A DNA stretch of 20,166 nt, taken from assembly GCA_002342365.1 (NCBI GenBank), contig DDPV01000046.1, positions 67,995-88,160 of the forward strand. The letters run 5' to 3'. Below the pieces are notes generated by a model. The model was not told the origin of the DNA, did no database searches, and was given only the letters and a program-made list of their open reading frames with translations. Shown in pieces: positions 13,462 through 20,166 of the stretch. Positions within the stretch are counted from its first letter, which is position 1; the number at the start of each line of letters is the position of its first letter. The stretch is from Burkholderiales bacterium UBA2459 (GTDB lineage Bacteria > Pseudomonadota > Gammaproteobacteria > Burkholderiales > Burkholderiaceae_E). Position numbers and translations under genes: made by a program.

Positions 13462-15494
13462 TGGATGATCACCAAGGCGAGCCATCGCCTTGGGCCAAGG
13501 AGACTGCGTTGACCGATATCCAAAAGAAGCTCGAGGCATACATCGAGCAAGAAGAGGGCGCAAGCCATCGTTTTCAGGGCATTCCGCTGCTTTTCGTGTG
13601 CGTGCTTGCGGTTTTGATGTCCTTGTTTCACCTGTACGCTGCCTATGAGATTGTTCCCACCCAACTGATGCGCAGCGTGCATGTGGCCATGGTGCTGGCC
13701 TTGATCTTTTTGCTCTTTCCAGTAGCAAGGCGTTTCAGGGACCAGCTTCATTGGTGGGATTTTTGTTTTGCGCTGGTGCCGCTTTACATCGCTTGGTACA
13801 TGTATGCGGGCGGCGACGATTTCACCGACCGCAACACCTCACCGCTTGCACTCGATATCGGCTTGGGTATTGCCTTGATTGTTCTTATTCTTGAGGCGGT
13901 GCGCCGAACCAGCGGCTGGGTGATGGTTATCGTGACCTCGGGGTTTTTGTTCTATGCGCTTTTGGGTGCCCATTTTCCGCAACCCTGGACACACAAGGGC
14001 TACGACTTGGGGCGCCTCGTTGGTCATATGTTCATGACCTTAGAGGGGATTTTCGGCGTTGCTGTTGACGTATCGTCAAGTTTGATCGTTCTTTTTTCCA
14101 TATTTGGAGCCTTTCTCCAATTTTCCGGTGCCGGCAAGTTTTTTATTGATTTCTCCTTTGCAGCGATGGGTGGAAGACCGACCGGCGTCGGACGAACGGT
14201 GGTTCTTGCCTCCTTTTTGCTCGGAGGGCCATCAGGCTCTGGAGTTGCCACCACAGTAACCATCGGGACGGTGGCCTACCCGATGCTTGCCAAAGCGGGT
14301 TACGAAAAAAATGCTGCCGGCGGATTGTTGGCCGCAGCTGGCTTGGGTGCGATTATTTCGCCGCCGGTGTTGGGTGCGGCTGCATTTTTGATTGCCGAAT
14401 TCCTCAAGCTTTCTTATCTGGATGTCTTGCTGATGGCATGCATTCCAACACTGCTTTTTTATGTTTCACTTTTTATCATGGTGGAAATTGACGCCCGCAA
14501 GTACGGTATGCGTGATGCAAGCTTTGAGGCCGTTGAAAGCGTTTGGGGGCTTGCAAGCCGCTACTGGTTTCACTTCTTTTCGCTGGTGTCCATTATTGTT
14601 TTCATGCTGATGGGATTTTCGCCGACGATGTCGGTGCTTTACGCGACCGGTGTGAGTCTTCTCACCAGCTTTTTCAGGGCTGACACAAGCCTTATCCCTT
14701 ACCAGCTCCTCAAGCCCAGTGAGCGACCCTGGTATGAGCGCATTTTAGATGTCGGTCTGATTAAGGCGCTTCAAGGCGGCGCGGTCGGCACGCTCGGTGT
14801 GGCGGTGACCTGCGCTTGTGCCGGTCTGATTGTTGGAACGGTAACCCTGACTGGACTCGGTTTGAAGTTCAGTGGCATCGTGATTGAATACGCCGCAGGC
14901 TCACTGCTTTTGACCGCGATTTATACGGCGCTGATCGTGTGGGTGGTGGGACTGGCAGTGCCGGTGACCGCGTCTTATATTATTTGCGCGGTGGTTGCCG
15001 CGCCGGCGCTGATCAAACTCGGAGTTCCGGATTTTGCAGCGCATATGTTTATTTTTTATTACGCTGTACTGTCTGAGGTGTCACCGCCGACTGCACTTTC
15101 CCCCTTTGCTGCCGCAGCAATAACCGGCGGCGATCCCTACAAGACAACGCTACAGAGCTGGAAGTACACGCTGCCGGCATTTCTGGTTCCCTTTGTTTTT
15201 GTGCTCGATCAGCAGGGTGTGGGCCTGCTGCTGATGGGCTCCATGAAAGCGCTCGGCGATGCAAGCATGGCTTCGATTGCCTGGATCAGTCTGAGCACAG
15301 CGCTTGGTATTCTGGCGATGTCAGGTGCGTTTCAGGGTTGGTTGCTGGTGAGGGTGAACCTGCTCGAACGCATGCTCTTGATATTCGCCGGGATTGCGCT
15401 CGTGTTTCGCTTTGACTACAACACCAGCCTCGGTATCGCCGCGCTCACGATCGTACTTTTGTGGCAAGGGTTACGGTCCCGGCAACAAGGCTAG
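13461..15494 (+). CDS. TRAP transporter fused permease (DctQ-DctM type), TAXI partner
   Basis: Protein of 677 residues that moves the TAXI-bound substrate across the inner membrane using an ion gradient. After a soluble N-terminus (about 45 residues), four membrane helices correspond to the small DctQ-like subunit, followed by a DctM-like domain with about 12 helices. That domain includes GGPSGSGVATTVTIGT and AGLGAIISPPVLGAAAF, motifs of TAXI-type permeases, and a mirrored VLSEVSPPTALSPFAAAA segment in the second half. The ATG at 13461 shares a base with the TAXI stop. A TTG at 13509, 6 nt after AAGGAG (13497-13502), is in frame and may be the true start, giving 661 residues. The next gene starts 4 bp after the stop. 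Confidence 0.94.
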   Translation: MDDHQGEPSPWAKETALTDIQKKLEAYIEQEEGASHRFQGIPLLFVCVLAVLMSLFHLYAAYEIVPTQLMRSVHVAMVLALIFLLFPVARRFRDQLHWWDFCFALVPLYIAWYMYAGGDDFTDRNTSPLALDIGLGIALIVLILEAVRRTSGWVMVIVTSGFLFYALLGAHFPQPWTHKGYDLGRLVGHMFMTLEGIFGVAVDVSSSLIVLFSIFGAFLQFSGAGKFFIDFSFAAMGGRPTGVGRTVVLASFLLGGPSGSGVATTVTIGTVAYPMLAKAGYEKNAAGGLLAAAGLGAIISPPVLGAAAFLIAEFLKLSYLDVLLMACIPTLLFYVSLFIMVEIDARKYGMRDASFEAVESVWGLASRYWFHFFSLVSIIVFMLMGFSPTMSVLYATGVSLLTSFFRADTSLIPYQLLKPSERPWYERILDVGLIKALQGGAVGTLGVAVTCACAGLIVGTVTLTGLGLKFSGIVIEYAAGSLLLTAIYTALIVWVVGLAVPVTASYIICAVVAAPALIKLGVPDFAAHMFIFYYAVLSEVSPPTALSPFAAAAITGGDPYKTTLQSWKYTLPAFLVPFVFVLDQQGVGLLLMGSMKALGDASMASIAWISLSTALGILAMSGAFQGWLLVRVNLLERMLLIFAGIALVFRFDYNTSLGIAALTIVLLWQGLRSRQQG

Positions 15495-15498
15495 GCCT

Positions 15499-16881
15499 AT
15501 GCGATTGTGGCAGCGACTGTGTTTGCTTGCGCTATGCGCCCAGCTGATCGCCTGTGGCGGGCCCGGTCAAGGCAGCGAGCAGCGTGCTGGACTAAGCAGC
15601 AGCCCAGCGGACTGTAGCCTTGAAGCACAGCGACTCTGGCTGGAGGCGTGGATGAGGGATTGGTACTTTTGGTATCAGTCGGTTCCAGCGGTACCGATGC
15701 AGAGCCCTGGCGTGCTCGGCCCTCAGGACGCCATGCGTGCCCACTTCAAATCGATGCTGTTTCAAGGATCGGACAATCTTCCCGCCGATCGTTGGAGCTT
15801 TGTAGAGGACAGCGAACGTTATCAGCAGTATTACGGCGCAGGTATGAACCTGGGTTTTGGCTTGTCTGTGGCTGGTCAGGCTGAGGATCCGCTTCCCTTG
15901 CGTATTCGGTGGGTCGAGCCTCGGTCGGCTGCAGGAGCGGCTGGACTTCAGCGCGGCGACATCATTGTCTCGATGCAGTCAAGACCCGCGCAGTTTTGGA
16001 AACAGACCAACGATTTCTCGGTGCTTCTGGCAAATACGGTGGGCGATCGCTTAGAGCTCGAGGTCCTGACTGATCTGGGAACGCGGCGCGTTGAACTTGT
16101 TGCGAGCTTGTATCCGGTTACTTCGGTATTTGTACCGGCGGTCGAATCGACATGGCTAGGAAGCGATGGTCGCCGTGCAGGCTACGTGTTTCTAAAGGAT
16201 TTTATCGACGCCTCGATGGAGCCTCTGGGACGCGCATTAGACGAGCTGGCAAGCCGGGGCATTCGCGATCTGATTCTTGATCTTCGTTACCACGGTGGCG
16301 GCCGTCTTGATCTCGCCACAAGGCTTGCAAGTTCGTTTGCACCACAATCCTTGCGCGGGGAGGTTTTTGCCGAATTGGTGTACAACGACAAGCATGCTGG
16401 AGCAATCCAGGTTGAACGCTTCGGTGACCCGGCGCCACTGCCAAAGCTTGAGCTAGATCGCCTGGTGGTGCTCACCGGTCCCCGAACCTGCTCAGCGAGC
16501 GAAGTGCTGATCAACGGCCTCAAGTCCCGGTCCGCATCGCTGCAGGTGGTGAGTGTTGGGGGAAAAACCTGTGGAAAGCCTTTTGGATTTCATCCCGCTG
16601 ATGCCTGCGGTTTGCAGTACCACGCGGTTAACTTTATGGTACGGAATGCGAGAGGTCAGGCCTCGGAACTTGATGGTATGACCCCTGACTGTGTCGCAGG
16701 CGACGATTATCAAACTCCCCTTGGTCGTGCGGGCGATCCGCTTGTCGAGAGTGCCCGATATTGGCTCAGCTACGGTCGTTGTCCGACTCCGGTTCAGTCG
16801 CAGGCTGCGACTCCTCGCAAGTCAGCGGCGCAGACTTTGGGGGTTCAAGATGGCGATGCACCGCGGGCGATGTACCGATGA
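15499..16881 (+). CDS. S41-family (C-terminal processing type) peptidase lipoprotein
   Basis: Protein of 460 residues from the ATG at 15499, four bases after the permease stop and 8 nt after AAGG. The N-terminus is a lipoprotein signal with lipobox LIAC (Cys19). An N-terminal helical region (about 35-110) precedes a PDZ-like domain containing AGLQRGDIIVSM (about 150-160). The S41 protease core has LILDLRYHGGGR and TCSASE (331-335), whose serines include the expected nucleophile, with lysines 356 and 360 in GKTCGK as the general base region. Several cysteines (for example 331, 358 and those near the C-terminus) suggest disulfides. It is envelope-anchored and probably trims or degrades periplasmic proteins. 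Why it travels with a TRAP transporter is unknown. Its stop overlaps the next gene (ATGA). Confidence 0.88.
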   Translation: MRLWQRLCLLALCAQLIACGGPGQGSEQRAGLSSSPADCSLEAQRLWLEAWMRDWYFWYQSVPAVPMQSPGVLGPQDAMRAHFKSMLFQGSDNLPADRWSFVEDSERYQQYYGAGMNLGFGLSVAGQAEDPLPLRIRWVEPRSAAGAAGLQRGDIIVSMQSRPAQFWKQTNDFSVLLANTVGDRLELEVLTDLGTRRVELVASLYPVTSVFVPAVESTWLGSDGRRAGYVFLKDFIDASMEPLGRALDELASRGIRDLILDLRYHGGGRLDLATRLASSFAPQSLRGEVFAELVYNDKHAGAIQVERFGDPAPLPKLELDRLVVLTGPRTCSASEVLINGLKSRSASLQVVSVGGKTCGKPFGFHPADACGLQYHAVNFMVRNARGQASELDGMTPDCVAGDDYQTPLGRAGDPLVESARYWLSYGRCPTPVQSQAATPRKSAAQTLGVQDGDAPRAMYR

Positions 16882-17564
16882 AGCCTGAGCAGACCGATGA
16901 ATTCGTACAAATTACGCGCGAGTCTTTGCTCGACGATGCGGTGCGTATGCGTTTGCAGCAAAAGTATCAGTCAGTCGTCTTCTTGACGCCGCAGCAGCAA
17001 CAAGAAAGCCTTGAGCAATGTTTGGAATCCTGGTGCGGTAATCAACCGCTTTACGTCTTTGCCTACGGGTCTCTGATTTGGAACCCTGCGATCCATTGCG
17101 AAGCTGTGGGCACCGGACGCTTGTTTGGGCGTCACCGCCGCATGGCGATGCGCTCAATGTTTGGTCGAGGAACGCCCGAGCGTCCTGGCCTGATGCTTAC
17201 GCTGTTGCCAGGCGGTTGCTGTGATGGGGTGATCTTGGCTGTTCAAGCTGACCGGGTTGCCGAAGAACTGGCGCTGCTTTGGCGGCGCGAAATGGTGTCG
17301 GGTTCGTATCGGCCGCGCTGGCTGCCTGTACACAGGAAAGAGGGCGCTTTGTCATGCCTCGTGTTTGATCATAATCCGGCGCACCCATCTTTTGTGGGGC
17401 CACTTGAATTTGAGCAGGAACTCGCGATTCTGTCGCAAGCTTGCGGTCCGCTTGGTCCGAATCAAGATTATATATTTCAGACTGTTCAAGCGCTCGATCG
17501 CTGGCAGTTGCGTGACAGGCGCATGAGCCGCCTGGAAAAGGCCTTAAGACGCTTGCAAGTGTAG
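16878..17564 (+). CDS. ChaC-like gamma-glutamylcyclotransferase
   Basis: Protein of 228 residues, starting at an ATG that overlaps the protease stop; the frame is open further upstream, but the coding start fits this overlap. After about 55 residues of helical N-terminus comes the family signature YVFAYGSLIWNP (59-70), which binds the gamma-glutamyl moiety. Glu138, in LWRREMVSGSY, aligns with the catalytic glutamate of ChaC enzymes (the LDxRE region of human ChaC2). ChaC releases 5-oxoproline and Cys-Gly from glutathione in the cytoplasm. The N-terminal extension before the fold is longer than in minimal members. It is the last gene of the plus-strand run. Family assignment is firm; glutathione as substrate is inferred. 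Confidence 0.9.
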   Translation: MKPEQTDEFVQITRESLLDDAVRMRLQQKYQSVVFLTPQQQQESLEQCLESWCGNQPLYVFAYGSLIWNPAIHCEAVGTGRLFGRHRRMAMRSMFGRGTPERPGLMLTLLPGGCCDGVILAVQADRVAEELALLWRREMVSGSYRPRWLPVHRKEGALSCLVFDHNPAHPSFVGPLEFEQELAILSQACGPLGPNQDYIFQTVQALDRWQLRDRRMSRLEKALRRLQV

Positions 17565-17574
17565 AAATTGCATG

Positions 17575-17594
17575 GCGAAAAGGCTAAGAGCCTT
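17575..17594 (-). terminator. Short hairpin terminator candidate after the epoxide hydrolase gene
   Basis: AAGGCT (17580-17585) and AGCCTT (17589-17594) form a perfect 6-bp stem with a 3-nt loop. Read on the minus strand it is followed by a short T run (TTTT) just beyond the epoxide hydrolase stop. It is weak, but it lies where the two converging runs meet. Confidence 0.45.
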
Positions 17595-17597
17595 GGC

Positions 17598-18809
17598 TCA
17601 GAGTGCGTCAAATGTGAAGCGAATCTCCTGGGCTAGCACATCGGTTTGTTCGAGTGCAGCAAAGTGACCGCCGCGATCTGCCTCATGCCAACGCACGATG
17701 TTTTGGTAGGTTCGCGCCGCAAGCGAACGCGGTGGCTTGAGAATTTCCCTGGGGAACTGGCAGTAGCCTGTGGCGACGGTGATGCCTTCGCCTTTTGGGA
17801 TGAACCAGGGCGAATGAAGCCTTGCGTAATAGGGCCAAAACGATGCGCCAATCGACTCGGTGAACCAGTAGAAACTGATGTTGGCGAGCATACGGTCCAT
17901 GGGAATCACCGACTCGGGATTGCCATTGCAGTCGCTCCAGGCTGCAAATTTCTCAGCAATCCATGCGGCAAGGCCAAGCGGTGAGTCGTTCAAGGCATAG
18001 GCAAGAGTCTGCGGACGGGTACCCTGGATGGCCTGATAGCCTGTGTCTTCGCGCAAGAACGCATCGAGCGCCTGCGCATACTGCCTCGCATCCTCATCGA
18101 TGGGCTCCTGAAACAATAAGGCGTCGCGTCGCAAAGGCAGCAAGTTGAGATGAATCCCGGACACAGCTTGCGGGTGCCGATAAGCCATCGCCGAGGCGAT
18201 AAACGATCCCCAATCACCGCCTTGAACGAAATACTTTGTATAGCCCAACACGTCATGCATCAGGTGATGGAGCGAATCGGCCATGGCTTCAAGACCGAGC
18301 CGAGCTTGCCCCTTGCGAAACGAAAGACCGAATCCAGGCAGGCTTGCTGCAACCACGTGAAAGCTGCTTTGTGAACCTGAAGCCTGCCTGAGTTTAGGTA
18401 TCAGTTCAAGAAATTCGAACACCGATCCAGGCCAGCCGTGCAGCAGGAGCAGCGGCTTTGCCTGATGTGATTCCGCTCTGGCATGTACAAAGTGCAGGTC
18501 ATGGCTATCAAGCTTGAGTCGCCATTGTTCCAAGGCATTAAGCGCTCTCTCTTGTTCACGCCAGTCAAACACATGTAGCCAATGCTCGTGAAGCTTTCGG
18601 AGCCAAAAAACCGGCGTGCCGTATCGCCAGTGTCCAGCTTCTGTCTGATCTGGGGCTTCATCAGGCCAGCGCGCAATCGACAGTCGATGCATTAAATCGT
18701 CGATTGCCGAGGCCTTGACTTCTAGAAAGCAGCGCTCCAGCTTGGGCGATTTCGTGCTCGCTGTCCAAGCAAAATGGCTTCGGGGAATTGAGTTTTTATC
18801 TTCTTCCAT
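17598..18809 (-). CDS. Epoxide hydrolase (alpha/beta-hydrolase fold, EHN domain)
   Basis: Protein of 403 residues from the ATG at 18809; the frame is open upstream but that part overlaps the preceding gene and is not coding. Residues ~10-115 match the N-terminal epoxide hydrolase (EHN) domain. The core shows LLLLHGWPGS (120-129, oxyanion HGWP), the nucleophile in GGDWGS (Asp199), and a C-terminal His382 in GGHFAALEQ. Tyrosines in ISFYWFTES and in FWPYYARL are candidates for epoxide-activating residues. The enzyme would open an epoxide to a diol via an alkyl-enzyme ester. The preceding gene ends 10 bp upstream, so the two form an operon with AGG near the stop serving as ribosome site. No signal peptide. 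Confidence 0.92.
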   Translation of the reverse strand: MEEDKNSIPRSHFAWTASTKSPKLERCFLEVKASAIDDLMHRLSIARWPDEAPDQTEAGHWRYGTPVFWLRKLHEHWLHVFDWREQERALNALEQWRLKLDSHDLHFVHARAESHQAKPLLLLHGWPGSVFEFLELIPKLRQASGSQSSFHVVAASLPGFGLSFRKGQARLGLEAMADSLHHLMHDVLGYTKYFVQGGDWGSFIASAMAYRHPQAVSGIHLNLLPLRRDALLFQEPIDEDARQYAQALDAFLREDTGYQAIQGTRPQTLAYALNDSPLGLAAWIAEKFAAWSDCNGNPESVIPMDRMLANISFYWFTESIGASFWPYYARLHSPWFIPKGEGITVATGYCQFPREILKPPRSLAARTYQNIVRWHEADRGGHFAALEQTDVLAQEIRFTFDAL

Positions 18810-18819
18810 GGTGAGATAC

Positions 18820-19860
18820 CTAAGTGCACTTGAGGGCCTGTTGGGGCGCCTCGCTGGGCGTTGTGAGCTTTTGGGGATGGTCCCAGAATGTCTGAAGCAG
18901 TTGGATAATCTCCTTGCGACGTGTCTGACGCGTGAGCATGTGAAACCCCTCGTCCTGGATAAACCAACGGCTGCTTGCGGGGGCCTTGGATTGGCCGAGC
19001 CAATGGCAGTAGGCCACTTTAGGTATGACCTCATCGCGGGTACCGAGCACAATCAGACTTCGGTGGCCCGCAGCTGGCATCAATGCGCTTGCGTTGTCCA
19101 TAAGGTCTGTGAGGCCGGCAAGCATGGACACGCGAATATCGCGCAGCATCAGCGGATCTCTTGCCAGATAGCTCGCAACAGCGCCATCATCGGTTGGTCG
19201 TACACCCAGGTCTCGGGCGTGCCTCGATGAAAGCGTCATATCGGCCGCCAGCTGATGGAGGAGCTTCAAGCCATAGCGTTGGTACCACGGCATCGATGAC
19301 CAGCCCCAGACTGCAGGGGCAAGCAGCACGCTTGACTGCACCCTGGCCGTTCGCTTTTCTCGGGCAAGGGAATCAAGCGCAAAGAAGCTTGCACTTTGCG
19401 TCTGGTGCATCGCGACCAGGATCAGTGCTGCACCCATGCTTTCCCCGATCACATGAAGCGGACGATTTGGATACTGCGAGGAAAGATAGACCAGAATTTC
19501 GGTCAAGTCATCAACCATGCGCTCAACACCAGACCATTGACCACGGCTTGCCTGCTCGCCAAAACCCCGTTGATCAAAGGCGACCAACAATCGCCTGCCC
19601 TCTGGATCGAGCGCTTGGATCAGGTGAGAAAAGCCTCTGGCGTAGTCGCTAAACCCGTGAACCCCAAGGATGATCTGAGTCGGTTCATGAAGGTTTCCCC
19701 AAAAGCGAATGGGGATGCGCGTCCCATCGCTTGCGCTGAATTGAATCAGTCGATTTTCCGGGACCGGTTGGAAAGCTTCCGACTGCGCGCTGGCATCGAC
19801 GCAGCGAAGCAGGAGCGCAATCATGACCCAACCCAAAACGGGGATCCATCCTCGCGACAT
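18820..19860 (-). CDS. Exported alpha/beta hydrolase, monoglyceride-lipase-like
   Basis: Protein of 346 residues. The N-terminus has a Sec signal peptide (hydrophobic GWVMIALLL, cleavage after VDASA, residue 25). The fold shows VHGFSDYARGFSHL (67-80), a nucleophile elbow GESMG (Ser141), acid Asp276 in GTRDEVIP and His307 in EGFHML, completing the triad. The DYARGFSHL and FDQRGFGEQ segments resemble lysophospholipase/monoacylglycerol lipases (serine aminopeptidase S33-like hydrolase_4 family). It probably cleaves an ester in the periplasm. Start choice: ATG 19860 has no clear ribosome site; ATG 19824 (residue 13) would still leave part of the signal. It sits upstream of the epoxide hydrolase in the same run. 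Confidence 0.88.
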   Translation of the reverse strand: MSRGWIPVLGWVMIALLLRCVDASAQSEAFQPVPENRLIQFSASDGTRIPIRFWGNLHEPTQIILGVHGFSDYARGFSHLIQALDPEGRRLLVAFDQRGFGEQASRGQWSGVERMVDDLTEILVYLSSQYPNRPLHVIGESMGAALILVAMHQTQSASFFALDSLAREKRTARVQSSVLLAPAVWGWSSMPWYQRYGLKLLHQLAADMTLSSRHARDLGVRPTDDGAVASYLARDPLMLRDIRVSMLAGLTDLMDNASALMPAAGHRSLIVLGTRDEVIPKVAYCHWLGQSKAPASSRWFIQDEGFHMLTRQTRRKEIIQLLQTFWDHPQKLTTPSEAPQQALKCT

Positions 19861-19894
19861 CGTCGAACTGTGCAGCGGAGGGATCGGTGCGCGG

Positions 19895-20068
19895 CTAGGC
19901 GCTGAAGAAAAGAAAGCAAACCAGCCAAAAACTCACGGCCGCTGCACCAGCGATCCAGGGCTTGCTCCGATTCGAGCCGATGCGGCGTACATCGAGTGCA
20001 GCTTTTGCCAGGCTGTAAACCGCCGGGACAAGTCCACAGGCTAATCCATAGAGGTAAGCTGAAGTCAT
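19895..20068 (-). CDS. Small two-helix membrane protein (57 residues)
   Basis: Short ORF from the ATG at 20068 to a TAG at 19895. The product has two hydrophobic segments, about residues 4-24 (LYGLACGLVPAVYSLAKAAL) and 38-57 (WIAGAAAVSFWLVCFLFF), joined by a basic loop containing DVRRIGSNRSKP. That is a good membrane hairpin, with positive residues predicted to face the cytoplasm. An in-frame stop lies eight codons upstream. No strong Shine-Dalgarno is seen. A candidate promoter on the minus strand lies just upstream. No family is recognised, and a role with the downstream hydrolases is only suggested by orientation and a 34-bp gap. Confidence 0.6.
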   Translation of the reverse strand: MTSAYLYGLACGLVPAVYSLAKAALDVRRIGSNRSKPWIAGAAAVSFWLVCFLFFSA

Positions 20069-20093
20069 GCGAGCTTGGTTTTGTGCAGACTAC

Positions 20094-20121
20094 ATCCTAC
20101 GACACTCTGGCGGCGTTCCAA
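20094..20121 (-). promoter_or_regulatory. Candidate promoter for the minus-strand hydrolase run
   Basis: Read on the minus strand, TTGGAA (20121-20116), a 16-bp spacer and TAGGAT (20099-20094) each match the consensus at four of six positions. It would start transcription about 20 nt before the small membrane ORF. Confidence 0.35.
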
Positions 20122-20130
20122 AGCAAATAG

Positions 20131-20148
20131 TTGCGATTCGGCTCGCAA
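20131..20148. repeat. Inverted repeat near the right edge
   Basis: TTGCGA (20131-20136) and TCGCAA (20143-20148) are perfect 6-bp arms around a 6-nt centre. It lies upstream of the minus-strand promoter candidate and could be an operator or chance. The remaining 20069-20166 sequence shows no gene that can be supported; an ATG at 20149 is too close to the edge to judge. Confidence 0.35.
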
Positions 20149-20166
20149 TGCAGACGTCTTGTCTTA

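Noticed and set aside
18810..19052. N-terminal extension of the epoxide hydrolase frame
   Set aside because: Overlaps the 3' end of the upstream hydrolase in another frame and encodes a basic, low-complexity stretch; the ATG at 18809 fits the EHN domain start.
1..20166. Mobile element, CRISPR, tRNA or prophage signals
   Set aside because: I looked for terminal repeats, transposase or integrase motifs, spaced repeats and tRNA-like ends and saw none.

Overview
The window is a sulfur-oxidation (sox) locus from a proteobacterium. The gene order soxC-D-Y-Z-A-X-B behind an ArsR-type regulator is an arrangement I associate with betaproteobacteria (Burkholderiales type). The moderately GC-rich coding style, tightly packed genes and TTG/GTG starts fit that. 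I cannot name a genus from the sequence. No rRNA, tRNA, CRISPR array, insertion sequence or integrase is visible, so this reads as ordinary chromosome carrying a metabolic cluster.

Layout. (1) 1-356, minus strand: truncated thioredoxin-fold gene (CGWC), divergent from the sox genes. (2) 357-493: divergent control region with a good sigma70-like promoter (TTGACT, 17 bp, TATAGT) whose -10 and spacer are covered by a perfect 14-bp palindrome. (3) 494-7891, plus strand: ArsR-family regulator (TTG start), then soxC, soxD, soxY, soxZ, soxA, soxX and soxB. Together these encode a complete truncated-cycle-free thiosulfate-oxidising complex: SoxYZ carrier, SoxXA conjugating cytochrome, SoxB hydrolase and SoxCD sulfane dehydrogenase. 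(4) 7888-10973, plus: class II aldolase/adducin-like protein overlapping soxB by 4 bp, M20 dipeptidase-like metallopeptidase, periplasmic alpha-carbonic anhydrase. (5) 10970-12295, minus: Ycf48-like beta-propeller lipoprotein, converging on the carbonic anhydrase with overlapping stop codons. (6) 12406-17564, plus: TAXI solute-binding protein, fused TRAP permease, S41 protease lipoprotein and ChaC-like gamma-glutamylcyclotransferase, with overlaps or a 4-nt gap between them. (7) 17598-20068, minus: epoxide hydrolase, a secreted alpha/beta hydrolase and a 57-aa two-helix membrane protein.

How it works together. Thiosulfate sulfur is attached by SoxXA to the C-terminal GGCGG cysteine of SoxY, sulfate is released by SoxB, and the remaining sulfane is oxidised by SoxCD. 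The ArsR regulator probably represses from the palindrome until sulfur compounds appear. The thioredoxin may reduce SoxY or SoxB-related thiols. The accessory block is not a textbook sox extension. An aldolase-like enzyme coupled to soxB, an M20 dipeptidase and a ChaC enzyme suggest a link to organic sulfur or glutathione turnover, but that is inference.

Notable details: SoxA has lost one haem motif, SoxX looks like a lipoprotein with an N-terminal extension, SoxB has a Lys-Arg rather than Arg-Arg export motif, and several intergenic dyads could be regulatory.
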